Program-made: the position numbers and the translations under genes
Shown here: positions 44,125-55,999 of the stretch, one piece after another
Layout: the number at the start of each line of letters is the position of its first letter
Numbering within the stretch: the stretch's first letter is position 1
From: Amoebophrya sp. A120
Taxonomy: Eukaryota; Sar; Dinophyceae; Syndiniales; Amoebophryaceae
NCBI GenBank assembly: GCA_905178155.1
Contig: CAJINV010000005.1
Location: 1,266,438-1,330,437 of the forward strand
Reading direction: 5' to 3'
Length of the DNA: 64,000 nucleotides
Notes under the pieces: model-generated
What the model was told of the DNA's origin: nothing
What the model saw: only the letters and a program-made list of their open reading frames with translations
The model's database searches: none

Positions 44125-47100
44125 ATGGGCTTTTTCGGGTCGCTGAATTTTGCAAGCCCACTGTTTCTGCTTGAAATGGTGGGCCTTTTGCTCATCGCAG
44201 CCCTCTGTTTTCTCTACGTGTGGCTGAAAGAGCGGAAGTTGGGACGACGGACCACGCCTGATCCAGGTTCTTCTTATTTCGGCGCCGGGAACAAGACCGA
44301 AAATGTTCTTCACAGCAAGCAAAACTCGAATGTCGCGAAGCTCCGACAGGCGGAGAGCGAGAAACACTGCGTGTACTACCAGGTGGCGACGAAACGCGAC
44401 TACTTTGGGACGGTGCTTTTCTCCCTCGTGCTCGTCCTCCTCTACTTCGTCATGGTGGTTTTCCCCATCTTCTACGCGTTCGGCCTCGGCGTGTTCACGA
44501 ACCAGCCGGGCCCCTTCGCTATGACGGTGTGGGAGCCGTTTTTGCCCGACGGCACGGACATCAACACCCCGGGCTACAAGTTCTTTCTCTGGTACGCCAA
44601 CGTCTTTGCCGGGGTGGACTACTGCCCCGATCCCATCGTTGCTCTGAACGTCAAGGACGCCGCTACCGGAGTGATCTCCAACCCCTTCAGCTGGGCCCTG
44701 ACGCACGGCGTGTGCCTCGAGGGAAACATGACCGGAAAAACGGACGGCGCGATCCCCGCCTTTTTCTTCGTGATGTTCTTCATCCAGTGGGTCGGCGTGG
44801 GCATCGCCTTCTTCCTCTTCTCGCCCCTCTACACAAAATTCAAGTACGGACTCTGCTTCCAACGGATGACGACTGCTCTTTCGACTGAAGGTGGTAGTAC
44901 TTCTGAACAAGACGAAAACGAACAAAGCTCCCCCTTCGCGACCTGTCCTTTCATCGCCGTCTACCGCGTGGACGGGGCGACGGTGGCGGCCAAGAAGGAG
45001 CAAAACAAGAAACTTCGGGACAAGACGATGACGTTTGAGGGAACTGAATCGGAAAAAAATGATCATGATATGACTCTCTCGTCGTCCACCGAAAACATTA
45101 TCGTCCCCGAGATCGACGGGCAACTGGTAGTGATCGAGAAAGTGAAAGACCACGCATTCCGTTATCCTGTGGAAAAACATCCCCACCCCAGAGTTGTCAT
45201 GCAAATCAGCATGGTGAAAATGTAAATGTCTCTCATGCGGAGCCCCATGAGAAGCAATTTCTAGTCGTATCGCGGAATTTGTCATGCTCGAATCAGCATG
45301 ATATGCTAGATCTGTGATGCTGCTTAACTAGCTAAACAGGACTACACTACGGGGCCCAACTTGTCATGCGCAGCAGCCAAAGCTTGTCGATTTGTCTTGC
45401 AGATTTCCCAACTTGACTATGAGCTGGGGACGTTTTTACAAATGATATCCGTGACCTTTCGGAGAAGACCGTGGAGAAGCTGGAGAAAGTGCCGAACTTG
45501 AAGGATTTGCTGGAACCGGAGGGGAAGTTTTACCACCCGACCTGCAAACTTGCCTTACGGTCCATCATATCAAATGCAAAAATGTCTGGGTCTGGAAGAA
45601 TGCAACTTGTGATGCTGCATTTGGATTCCAAAAAAATTTGTATTGCATGAGTACGCAAAGGGAGTGCAATTTAAATTTTTGCTAGGCGGATAGGGCATTT
45701 GTCATGCGAAATAGGCATCAAGAACCCCTCGAAAAATCTGTGATGCTACGGCAGGCATCACAGACATCATGGCTCATGCAAAACGTGCATGACAAGTCTC
45801 AGAATCTCCCAGACCCCGACATTTTTGCATTTCATACATCATCGTTTTGTCCACGCAGTACTGGTACTGCCAGAACTCCGACAGCTTCGACGAGCCGCAG
45901 ACGGAGACGTTTGAGCGGCTGCGGAAGGAGAAGAAGCTCAACGCGGATTTGATCTCCCAAATCGCCGCCACGGAGACCAAGGATATTACAATGAAAAATG
46001 CCCCCACCCCCGAACTTGGAGGGAGCATTTGTATTGCAAACCTTTCCAAATGAAACATTCGCCCTCTTGCATCTATCGGCATCACAGATTTCCGACCGCG
46101 AATAGCAAAAATTTGTATTGCAAAAGACCCCAGCAAGAGCAGCGCTTGTCATGCAAGCGATGCGATACACGCCGAGACTCTGCATCAGAAAGAAGATTCA
46201 TAGTCCTTTCATGCATGACAAAAAGTTTTCATTTGGAAACTTCGCATCACAAATTTTTGCAACTTTGGGGGTGGGGGCATTTTTCACTGCGATAAAGGAG
46301 GATGCTTGCTCTTCCACCATCCTCCGGGAGTACTTCGGCGAGAACAAGATGTACATCGAGTTCCCGGGGTTCTTACGCATTGCAAATTATATGTCTGGGT
46401 CTGGAAAGAACTTGTGATGCAAGGAAGGGAATAGAAGTGGGCTCACTATGATGCGCTGCCAAGCATGACAGGTTTTTTTCATGCTTCTGAGTTGCGTATT
46501 CCGCATGAGAAACTGCGTTGTTGCATGTTGACAGGGAGGAAGAGCTCTAGTACTTGTTTGCGGCCATGCAATACAGAGTTCAGAGTCGTGCCAGACTAGC
46601 ACGGCAAATGTGTCGCAAGCTTCCAGACCCAGCCATATTTGCGTTTGATAGTTCTGGAAGTTTTTCTTCCGCATGTTCTTCGCCAAGCAGGTGGTCATCA
46701 TGCTGACCATGCTGGGGGTGTTCTTCGTGTCCGGCCAGGGGAACTACCCGATCGTGATGATCGTCATTCTGGTCTGGCAATTCGCGTTGGCGGCCTGGCA
46801 GGAGGCGAAGTACAGCAAAGAACTGGAAAAGCTGGTCCACAGCAACCGAAACTCCCAATACTTCGAGCGGGCGACCGTGGTCGGGAAGGACAACCAATTG
46901 GTCCCGTACGAAGGGTTGGCGGAGGAGTTGTGCGGGACGTACCAGGTTTTGTCCAGCAAACTGATTTATCAAATGATAAAAATGTCTGGGTCTGGAAAAA
47001 TAATGCGAGAGTTGTCATGCATGTCTGACATGACTGCTCAAGAATCTGTGATGCATGGGCACGACGCGCCGGCCCTCTTACCTGTCATGCAAAAACGCAG

Positions 47101-50100
47101 TTTGCCATGCGGAACACGCAACTACACATAGGCGCCTTAAAATTTGTCATGCTTGGCTCGGTATTGCAGTGCAAACTCTCATTCTCATTCACTTTTAGCA
47201 TTACAAGTTTCCAGACCCAGACATTTTTGCATTCTATATGATTCTCGGCGACATCGTCATTCTCGACAACAGCTTCCGGAACCAGACTCTACCGGCGGAT
47301 TTCGTTCTCCTCACCGGGTCTGCCGCGACGGACGAATCCTCTCTGACGGGTGAGAACGTGCCGGTGCAGAAATTCGCCATCAACAGCGACGAGTTGGACA
47401 GCGCTATTTCGACCAACGCGAAGAAAAGGCATGTTTTGTATTCCGGGTCGATTTTGCTGGAAACGACCGCGGCGGTGGAGGAGGACAGCACCGGGAACCT
47501 GCACTTGAACCGCGTGTTCGCCATGGTGGTCGGGACCGGGACGGAGACCAGGAAGGGGGGCTTGCTGCAGACCATGTTCCAGCAACCGAAATACGTCTCG
47601 GTGTTCGACAAAAACGCGAACAAAATGCTTCTGCTCCAAGTGATCGGCGCGGCGTTTGTGGTGGTCATTTTCGTCAAGGATATCTTCACGCCGTTTGAGC
47701 TGTTGTTGATGCTCGTCACGTTTCTCCGCATGGGCTCGCCGTTGGGTGCCTCGGGTACCGCGCAGGCGGCGAAGACCGCGGCGGGGAGGTTGAGAGCCGG
47801 TTTGTACAAGATCCGCACCATAGAGCCGATGCGGTTCATCGACGCGAGCCAGATCCAGGTCATATGCATTGCAAATATGTCTGGGTCTGGAAACTTGTGA
47901 TGCAAGAAGTGGATGATAGCCGGACAACTGCAATACGCAGCCCAGCATGACAAATTTTTGAGCTCCTATGTGTTGCGTATTCCGCATGAGAAAATGCGTT
48001 TTTGCATGACGGATAGGCGGGGCTTTTCGTGCCTATGCAACACAGATTCTCGAATCATGCCAGACAAGCATGACAAACGCTCCACTCTTCCAGACCCCGA
48101 CACTTTTGCAGTTCATAGGTCATGTGCTTCGACAAAACCGGAACTCTCACCGAAGAAGCGCAGCGGTTCGACTGCTTGGAAACGGTGGATGGGCGGGAAA
48201 TCGAGTTGAAGAAGGAACAAGGTACAACCACTAGTACACCTGTAGTTCATCTTGAGCAGCCTCTGGAAGAGAAAGACTTCTCGAAAGATTTGCTGACTCT
48301 GTCGCTGATCACGTGCAACACGGCGGCCAAAGTGAACAACAAAATCGTCGGGAACGCGGTGGAGTGCGAGATGCTGCGGGTGGCGGATGAGGTCTTCTCC
48401 GCAGATTTCTCGCCGAATAACTCCACCGGGTTGGAGTATTTCGTGAAAGACAAAACGGCCTACGGCGCGGACAGCCACAAGCTCTTTGCCACGGTGGTGA
48501 AGCAGTTTGAATTCGACCAGCAGTTGCAGCTGCAGTCCGTGGTCGTGAAATTGAACAACGGGGACTACTACGTGTTGACGAAAGGATCGCCGCGGAAAGT
48601 GATCGCGCGGACCAGTGAGGCGACGTCTCCCGCTGGGGAGGAAAAGAAGCACCAGTTCGAGCAGCGCGCCCAGGATTTAGCAAGGCAGGGCCGGTACTTG
48701 CTGGCCGTCGCCGGGCGGAAAGTGGATCCGGCACTGTATGACCTGCTCAAACGTTACAATCTCAAACGTTACAATAGAATCTGAAACTTGTCTTGCATGA
48801 TCAACATGACAGACTCGGACAGCATTCCATGTTCTGCAATACAAATTTCGCCAGATTGTAGTGCGGATTGGGACTCCACAACTTGTCATGCGTAATCCTG
48901 TGGGAATAGGGTAGATCATGCACTTCTTGCAACACAAGGTCCAGACTCTATTGTAACGTCTGAGATTGTAACAGTTGAGCAGGTTATACGCTGGTCGCGA
49001 AGATTTTGCTGGACAAAAAGCAGGAAACCACGGGCGGCCAACCAGAAGAAGGAGCAGATGATGTTCTTGAAACCCCGGGTTCTAACGTATTACTCCCCCG
49101 TGCGAGCAGCTCCATTTCGAAACTCGGACGCACCAACACCACCGTTTCGAATAATGAGAAGCAGGTGGTCTCTGCCGCCACGAACGCGCGGCATTTGTTG
49201 GAGAAAGACCTGAATCTTTTGGGTATGATCCGGTTCTGCAACGACTTGAAATCCGATTCGGCGGATATGCATCGCAAATATGTCGGGGTCTGGAAGGATG
49301 TGAAGTTGTGATGCGCATTTCACAACACACAGAAATCTCTCATGCATAGGCAGCAAAAGATGCTCACTTCTTGTCACCAAAGTGGAGGATTTGTCATGCG
49401 GATTAGGCATTGCAGAACCTTCTCGAAATCTGTGATGCTAGGGCCGCTTCCATGCCAGAGCCAGACCTTCTGTGTCATGCAAAAACAGCATGACATCTTC
49501 CAGACCCAGACATTTTTACATGTGATAGCGGACTGTTTGAAGCAGTTCAAACACGCGGCGATCTTGACGCAGATCGTGACCGGGGACAACATTTGGTCGG
49601 GAAGCAGCATCGCGCTGCAGTCCGGTGTCGTCCCGTTTGAGGAGCAGGAGAACAGCAGCTTGTGCTTGCTTGCCGTGGATTTGGACAAAAAGAAGAAAGA
49701 CAATACTAATACCTCCCTAATCGTCCACAACCTATCCGACAAAACCCTCCCCTGGTTTCAATTGACTGGGGAAGAGATTTTACAGCAGTATTTAGCCGCA
49801 ATCGACCCTGTGGAAACCAACGACCCGCTGGGGACAGAGAAGAACTGGCTCGGACTGCGGAAGAAGAAGCCTTCCAACGGGAAAGCCGTAACTTTGGTCG
49901 ATAAAAACAAGAACTCCAAAATCGTCGGCGAAAAGGTCTCGGTCCGGTTCGTGTTAACGCAAGACGCTTTCCACTTCTTACGGGCGGGGAACACGACGTC
50001 GAGCACTGGTGACGAGGAGAAGAAGACTATGCTGAAGAAGATCTTCCCGCGCACAGTTGTTTTTGGTTCCATGACGCCCGATGGGAAAACGGATATCATC

Positions 50101-53100
50101 CAGTACTGGAAAAATGAGTTCCACTACCAAACTGGCATGTGCGGGGACGGCGGGAACGATAGTGCTGCGTTGCGGATCAGTGACATGGGTGTTAGCTTAT
50201 CGAACGCGGAAGACATCGAGACTCAGATGTTGAACGATGCAGAGCCTGAAATGAACCATCAAAACGTCGAAACCACGTCGACCAGCCAATCCTCGCAGAA
50301 CAATAAATCGGAAATCACGTTCCTCGCCCCCTTTGCGGCAGACACGACTTCCATCCGCGCCTGTATCAACGTTTTGAAGGAAGCGCGGACGGTGGCGGAA
50401 AACGGGCTGGCCATTTACCAGTGGGTGTTCGTCTACGCGTTCATCATCAGCTTTGTTCGGAACTACCTGTTGCTGCAACGCTACAGCTACTTCAGTGAGT
50501 TCTTCGGCACCTCTCTCGATCTGGTCTCCGTCCCACTGGCCGTCTACGTTTTGGCAAGGGCGCGGGCGCCGGAAGACCAAGTGAGGAAAAATAGTAGTGC
50601 TGGGTCATCTTCTGTCGCTACTACTCCGAGGGAAGTCGAGTACGCCAAGATCAAAAGCCTGCAGTCCGCAAAATCCGAAGCGAAATTGCAGTCGTACCGG
50701 GCGGAAGATCACGTTGTGGTGGACCAGCACGAAAATAATGATATTCGCGCCGATGTTGCGGCCGGCGGAGGCAGCGGACATAATTCTGACCGCCAGCCGT
50801 TGTTGGCTCCCGCGGATAGGTACGACAGCAGAAATGACGAATACAGCAGCAGCATCAAACCTGACAACGACCTTGAAGACCCGGAGTACGAAAAGGAACA
50901 AAAACACGCTCAGAGCAAGAAAACGCAAAAAGCCGCGAACCAAACGGAGCTGTTCCCGGACTCCCCCAATCTGTCCCCGTTTGCCGGCGTCCGCGTCTGG
51001 GTGATCGGGATCATTCTCCCGCTGGCGCTCCTCTGGTTCGTCGGCTTTATGGTCTTGTTCATGCAGCTGATCGCTCCCAGCTACGACCTCGCCAGCGACA
51101 CCTGGTTCCGCCAGCCGGTGGACTGGTACGGCACCTACCTCCTGGCCCAGGTGAAGCACAACGAGCCGGGGCAATCGGTCGTCGGTGGGGCGGCCTTCGC
51201 GACGGCGTACTTCTTGACCGCACTGGCGATCCTCTACCTGGGCAGCGGGACCAAGTTTCGGTCGCATAAAATCTGGAAACTGGCCTCTTTGTGGGTTTCG
51301 TTTGGTGTCTTTTTCCTCCCGATCATGGTCCTTCCCATGGTACTCTCCAACAACTGGCTCAGCTGCACGATGCGCATGAACTGCGACAATCGGACCAGCT
51401 GGAACGTGGGGGGTGGCAGTGCGAAGTCGGGGAATAGCTTGTTGGACGGCTTCATGCAGTTCACCAGCTTCCGCGTCATGGGCTGGTTCGATTTTGACGT
51501 GACCAGCGCTGCAGTCTGGATGTACGAACCGGGTTGGACCGAGATTCACGAAGTGAACAAGACGCCTGCCAGTTCTCTCCTCCCCGGGGCCTTCCCGTTG
51601 GACCCAGAAGGGGACACGAGTCAGCGCTTGAACACCATCACGCGTAACTATCAAACCGGCGCGGATTACCTGGAGTCGACCAGTGGGGGCGACGTGAAGG
51701 ATATGTTGAAACAGTACGGTATGGTCGAGAATACACCCGTGCCAGAGCACTACTACAATTGGCACTTGGCCAAACAACCGGATGTGTTTACTCCGGGCGA
51801 AAAAGTTTACGATCCGGAGCAGAGTCTTCTGTTTTGGAAGCCGGTACTGGATGCGTTGAAAACGAGTGATTTGGACTTCTTCGCCCCCGCCGGAAAACTA
51901 GCGATCTCCGCTGCGAACGATCGGCAACAGACGCTGTTGCGCGGAACCTATCTCCTCAGTCCCGCGATGTTGACGCAAATGTTTCAGTACGGAATCATGG
52001 GGAATAATTCTCCATCTTCGCAAGAAGATTTCCCAACGGGGGCGGCTGCAAAACAGTGGCTGCAGGACGCGTTGGACAAGTTGCAGGAAAAGGCGAAAGC
52101 TTCTCCGAGTGTCGAAAAGGTCTCCGTCCTGTTCGCCACGCAACTGTTGTCGCATGAGGCGTACTGGAAGATGATTGATTACGTGAAGACCTTGCCGCCT
52201 GGCACTGTTGTTCCGGGGCCCACGACAAGTAGCCCTCCTGCAGTCACTATTCCTTCGAACCCGACGGACATGAACGACTTCATGGCGAAAGTGTACGAAC
52301 TTGACCACTTCCCTCTCCCGCTCAACCTCCCGGACGCCCCGCCTGCGCTCATCGCCGCGCAGCTGGACACACCACCCCGAGACATGAGCGACCCGCGGAA
52401 CCTCATGGCGCAGAGTATCAGCAAGTTGGCCATCAAGGGGCAGTATGCATTGCAAAAGTATCGTACTAGTATAAATCGCAATACAAATTGCCTCAGCATT
52501 AGAAATGGAATTTGTAATGCTGTTTTACCTTAGGAGGAGATTTGTTATCTCCTTCCTAAGGTAAAACAGCACCCAGCTTTAGGTCGTCGTCGGTATTGGT
52601 TTCCCCGTTTCGGATCCAGTGTTGGGGCTAAGCGAGGTCTGACTCACAATCTTTCATCTGCCAGGGTGTTAGATTAGTGAAGTTCCTGTGAAAAATCGTA
52701 CGGCGGGTGTGGTTTTAAAGTTCCTGCTGTATAACACCATTAACGACAAACAAACAAACAAACAAAGAGATTTGTTATGCATATTTGCAAGTGCTACGAG
52801 TACGATACTTTTGCACAGGATAGGCAGCTGGACGACGCGCCGAGCCTGTGGGTGGTACAGCAGCTGCTGGAAAAGAACATGTACAGCGGAATTCTTGGAA
52901 ACTGCAAGTCTCAATTGCTGGAACTACCGACGGACAAAAACAACTCAAGGTTCACCTACGGAATCAAGGTAAGTAAGTAAGTACTTACGATGAACAAAAA
53001 AATGTCGGAAAAATTATACGTTTTCCAAAACATTTTTATGTTGATTTTCGAAACCAATGAGTGTCTTTGATGTCAGGCAAAGTTTTTGCAATTTTGTTTT

Positions 53101-53888
53101 CCAGCATTTCGATTTGGATTTCGCGGAAGCGCGACCCTGTTTATGGGAAAAATACAATGGACTGTGTTGTGGATCAACATCAATTTCTAGTGTCGTGATG
53201 TAAAAATCGCTGCCATGATTTATTTCCAAATTTTTTTCTCTTATCACAGACCGTCTGCGACGACGTTGTCCAGAAGCCAAAGCAGCCCGCGGAGGTGACC
53301 CAGAACTGGGACTTCGCTTGTCAGCAACTGTGCCAAAACACGTGGCGCCTGAACGGCAGTTTATCCGACAGTCCTTTCCACTGCTACTGGAACGCGACAG
53401 AGTTCAACAGTACCCCCGTGCCGGCCCCGGCGACCCGAAAACACACCTGCTACCTCTTCCACCGCACCGATCGGGCGCGGGGCGATAGCAGCCTGCTTCC
53501 CGACGCCGCACCCGAGGCCGGCCGCAACGCGATCGGTCCGGATTACGATCTGTTCGTGCAGACCGTGGGCCGCGAGAAGGGGAAACCGGACCAGGGAAAG
53601 AACTCCGTTTTGCTGAAACTCGTGCCGGATCACTTCGCCGTCACACCGGAATTGTACGCGCCCCGGTTGCGACTCTTCTACCTGAATCGGCACACGGTGC
53701 TCGGCTGGGACGCGGTCACGACCGAAACGCAAAATTACATCCACATCTTCTACCCGGGGCAACGGTCGGGGAATGTGGTGTTTCTGGGCTTTTTCGGGCT
53801 GATGTTTCTGCTCGGAGCGGTGTTGCTCCTCATCCGGGTGCTGAGCAACGTGATAGAGTTTCATCAATTGAGGCGGCGACCGGTGTAA
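44125..53888 (+). CDS. P5-like P-type ATPase with a large C-terminal extension
   Basis: Eleven exons (44125-45162, 45453-45567, 45842-45983, 46300-46373, 46656-46966, 47244-47862, 48123-48739, 48988-49265, 49533-52443, 52828-52968, 53250-53888) close one frame of 2,294 residues. Motifs in order: actuator SLTGENVPV (about 592), FDKTGTLTE with phosphorylated Asp about 770, LTKGSPRKV in the nucleotide domain, VTGDN (about 1081) and MCGDGGNDSAAL (about 1268). The EP-R-F segment before CFDKTGT, and SLSNAE, point to the P5 class (ATP13A/Spf1), which moves polyamines or helices across endomembranes. The usual PPxLP of helix 4 is not seen; SPLGAS stands there. The protein is about twice normal length, with extra N-terminal helices and about 550 residues before a final transmembrane helix. 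Nine introners and one GTAAGT intron (52969-53249) interrupt it. Confidence 0.9.
45163..45447. mobile_element. Introner, family C, opposite orientation (TSD TCCGT)
   Basis: Perfect duplications at 45158-45162 and 45448-45452. The body runs in the opposite sense to 36752-37031. Joins GCA-TTC-CGT-GAC-CTT. Confidence 0.93.
45568..45836. mobile_element. Introner, family A (TSD CATCA)
   Basis: Perfect duplications at 45563-45567 and 45837-45841. Joins TCC-ATC-ATC-GTT. No register of the duplication gives GT-AG ends. Confidence 0.94.
45984..46294. mobile_element. Introner, family B' (TSD AAGGA)
   Basis: Perfect duplications at 45979-45983 and 46295-46299. Close sister of 33835-34140. Joins ACC-AAG-GAG-GAT. 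Confidence 0.94.
46374..46650. mobile_element. Introner, family A (TSD GTTCT)
   Basis: Starts TACGCATTGCAAATTATATG. Perfect duplications at 46369-46373 and 46651-46655. Joins GGG-TTC-TGG-AAG. Confidence 0.93.
46967..47238. mobile_element. Introner, family A (TSD TGATT)
   Basis: Perfect duplications at 46962-46966 and 47239-47243. Joins AAA-CTG-ATT-CTC-GGC-GAC at the start of the actuator domain. Orientation is opposite to the next introner. Confidence 0.95.
47863..48117. mobile_element. Introner, family A (TSD GGTCA), adjacent to the catalytic motif
   Basis: Perfect duplications at 47858-47862 and 48118-48122. Joins CAG-GTC-ATG-TGC-TTC-GAC, three codons before the phosphorylated aspartate of DKTGT. 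Confidence 0.96.
48740..48984. mobile_element. Introner, family H
   Basis: A long inverted repeat: ACCTGCTCAA (48741-48750) and TTGAGCAGGT (48975-48984), continued inward by GTTACAATCTCA and ACGTTACAATAGA. Duplication weak (TGTAT/GTTAT). In-frame join CTG-TAT-ACG-CTG if 48740-48987 is removed. Confidence 0.82.
49266..49527. mobile_element. Introner, family A (TSD GCGGA)
   Basis: Perfect duplications at 49261-49265 and 49528-49532. Joins TCG-GCG-GAC-TGT. Confidence 0.94.
52518..52571. repeat. Long hairpin at a nested insertion junction
   Basis: TGCTGTTTTACCTTAGGA, followed by GGAGAT, is inverted after a short loop (TTGTT) with about one mismatch in 24 pairs. The left arm is introner sequence; the right arm is the first part of the nested insertion. 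Confidence 0.85.
52549..52778 (+). mobile_element. 230-bp retroposon-like insertion nested in an introner
   Basis: Flanked by the 12-bp direct repeat GAGATTTGTTAT (52537-52548 and 52767-52778). Its 3' end is a (CAAA)n tract next to the second repeat, as in a SINE-type retroposon tail. Confidence 0.75.
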
Positions 53889-55999
53889 AAACCTGCAACA
53901 GTAGGTAATGTTGCAGCTAATCCGAGGGGAGAAGGAGAACTAGGATATTTTGAGTTTATGTGCACCTGCTCCTGCACCTTTCTTGTTATACTTATTTCGT
54001 GTGAGAGTAAGCGGACTCACTTTTACTCGACGAAAGGTAATAAAAGCTGCGCTCTACTGCTACGCTCTACAACGACTACGACTTACGGTAATGGGAAATA
54101 AAACAAACGCCTGTTCGCAGTCTACATGCGAAGAGAGAATGTAATCTAGAATCTACTGTGGAGCTCTTGACGATGTATGTTATAGCAGAGGAACTGAATT
54201 TTACCACTAAGAACATATCACTCCCTACGGGAAAACCAGTAAAAATTCTTGTTGCAGTGGCGCCAGCACTATAGGGACTAGTCTGCTGCAGCGGAATTCA
54301 TTCGGAGGGTTTTTTCGTTTTTGGAAAAACAAAAAGCCAACCATAACACCTTCCATATCTTTTCAGCGGGCTGCGGCTCTACTTTTCTTGAAACAAAAGT
54401 ACAAGGCTTGCACCGCTTTGTAGACAAGTCACGAGGTACGTGCGTACTGTTCCAACTTAGGAACGTTTTGATTTATCTGCATAGTGGTAGTAGACAAGGA
54501 AAGCATGTTGTCGTCAAAATTTCTGAAAACCGCATAGCTCTCGACATGAAAGAAAAAAACGAGTATGTCGACTGAACAGCAAGAACCCGTCGAGAGGACG
54601 TACTGTAAGTACTCACTCTGAAACTAAAGCGAAAACCCAGTGAACAGTTTACGGTATGCTGATCATCATGAAGTACCAACAAACCCATATGCACCATTTT
54701 TAAGACCAAATAATATCGTACTGTGCATGAGAGGAAACAAATGAAATGCAGAGCAGTTGTTGTAGTTTACTTAGTACCATTTCCTTGGTTTCTTTTTCGT
54801 CTCCAAGTAGACGAGAGAAATTAATGAAACCGGTCTCGTAGAAAACCAATACAACTGACGCATCATAGTACGCATTTGAGTGAAAATGTTTTTAACTTTA
54901 GCAACACAAGTAAGGACTTTGTCGGAGAAATCGAAACGCATTCCGCCCTTTGAAGTTCTTCTCCCAAAAACATTCCTCTACTAAAATGCATAGAGTAGAA
55001 AAGATGACGCGTAGATAAACAGCTACGTACTACTGGAGAACGCATAGCAACTACGCAGCTTTGCGGCGCATAAGTACTTAGTGATTATCAAGTCTTTTCT
55101 ACTTCGATTGATCCCATAATAAATTGTCACTACCCATACCCATAGAGGCATACAGCGATTGCCGCACAGTAAATTGACTACGGTAGATTGTACACAAAAA
55201 TCACCACGCGAACACATCAGCCAGCGTCTGCGATCATGCTCAATTGAGGAGGGCGCTCTTTCCAAAGATACAGATAGATAAAGCAACTCTTCTTCCAGCT
55301 GAGCTTCTGTATCTGCTGCAGCCTAATATGCGAATTCCTAAAACTAGCATGTCCAGAGATTCATATCAGCTGTAATACAGCAGAGGACTAGCTATTTGTA
55401 TCGCGTAACAGCGATACAGTGTAGTGGTACTAAATTTTTCAAAACTACCGTGGTGTCCGTGCAATTCCTTTCGATTTTTTTTCGTAAGGCCGCAATCCAA
55501 AAACCGCACTCGATTTGTCTCCCGATTTTTTTTCCTGTCCCCGAGCCCCTCAATCTTGAGAACAAGAAAACGGACCACGATGACATGCCGTCGATAGAAG
55601 AACGACGACCAGACCAAGTTGTAACGGTGATTGTGTTGAAAAGAAGTAGGGGACACCTCCAACGCCGTTGAACTGAGTTGAGCGTTTCTTATTCGTTTTT
55701 TCTTTTGGGGGTGCTCCTCCTATTGACAACGAACAGTGAGTCACCAACAGGTTTTGGTTATGGTTTTCTCATGTAGTTGAGGACACGGAAGAACTGAGCA
55801 GCGCCGTCTTAAGAGGGTGTAATTTCTTATGATGAGAGCAACACTGCTGGTGGGACCGATGCAGCTCATGCCTCGATGCCTTTGTTATTTGAAGAAACTC
55901 AAACTGGTTGTGATGTCCTCACAGTGCTGAGCTTTGAGCAGCTGAAGCTGTCCTGTGTTGTTCTTCTTCTTTACCTTCTTTGCACAAACAAGTAAAACC
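53889..55999. other. Intergenic, no firm gene
   Basis: AT-rich, many short frames on both strands (e.g. 54321-54575) without the GC-rich third positions of local genes. No repeat of note. Confidence 0.55.

Larger units (their letters stand above)
52444..52822. mobile_element. Introner, family E, with nested insertion (TSD GGCAG)
   Basis: TIRs TATGCATTGCAAAAGTATCG and CGATACTTTTGCACAGGATA. Perfect duplications at 52439-52443 and 52823-52827. Subtracting the nested 230 bp leaves 149, against 151 for the other family E copy (16899-17049). Confidence 0.93.

Noticed and set aside
44023-45285. 420-residue minus-strand frame opposite the ATPase start
   Set aside because: Shadow of GC-rich codons; it is His/Glu/Arg-rich and runs into an introner.
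52740-52766. (CAAA)n as an independent microsatellite
   Set aside because: Its position at the end of an insertion, touching the duplication, makes a retroposon tail more likely.
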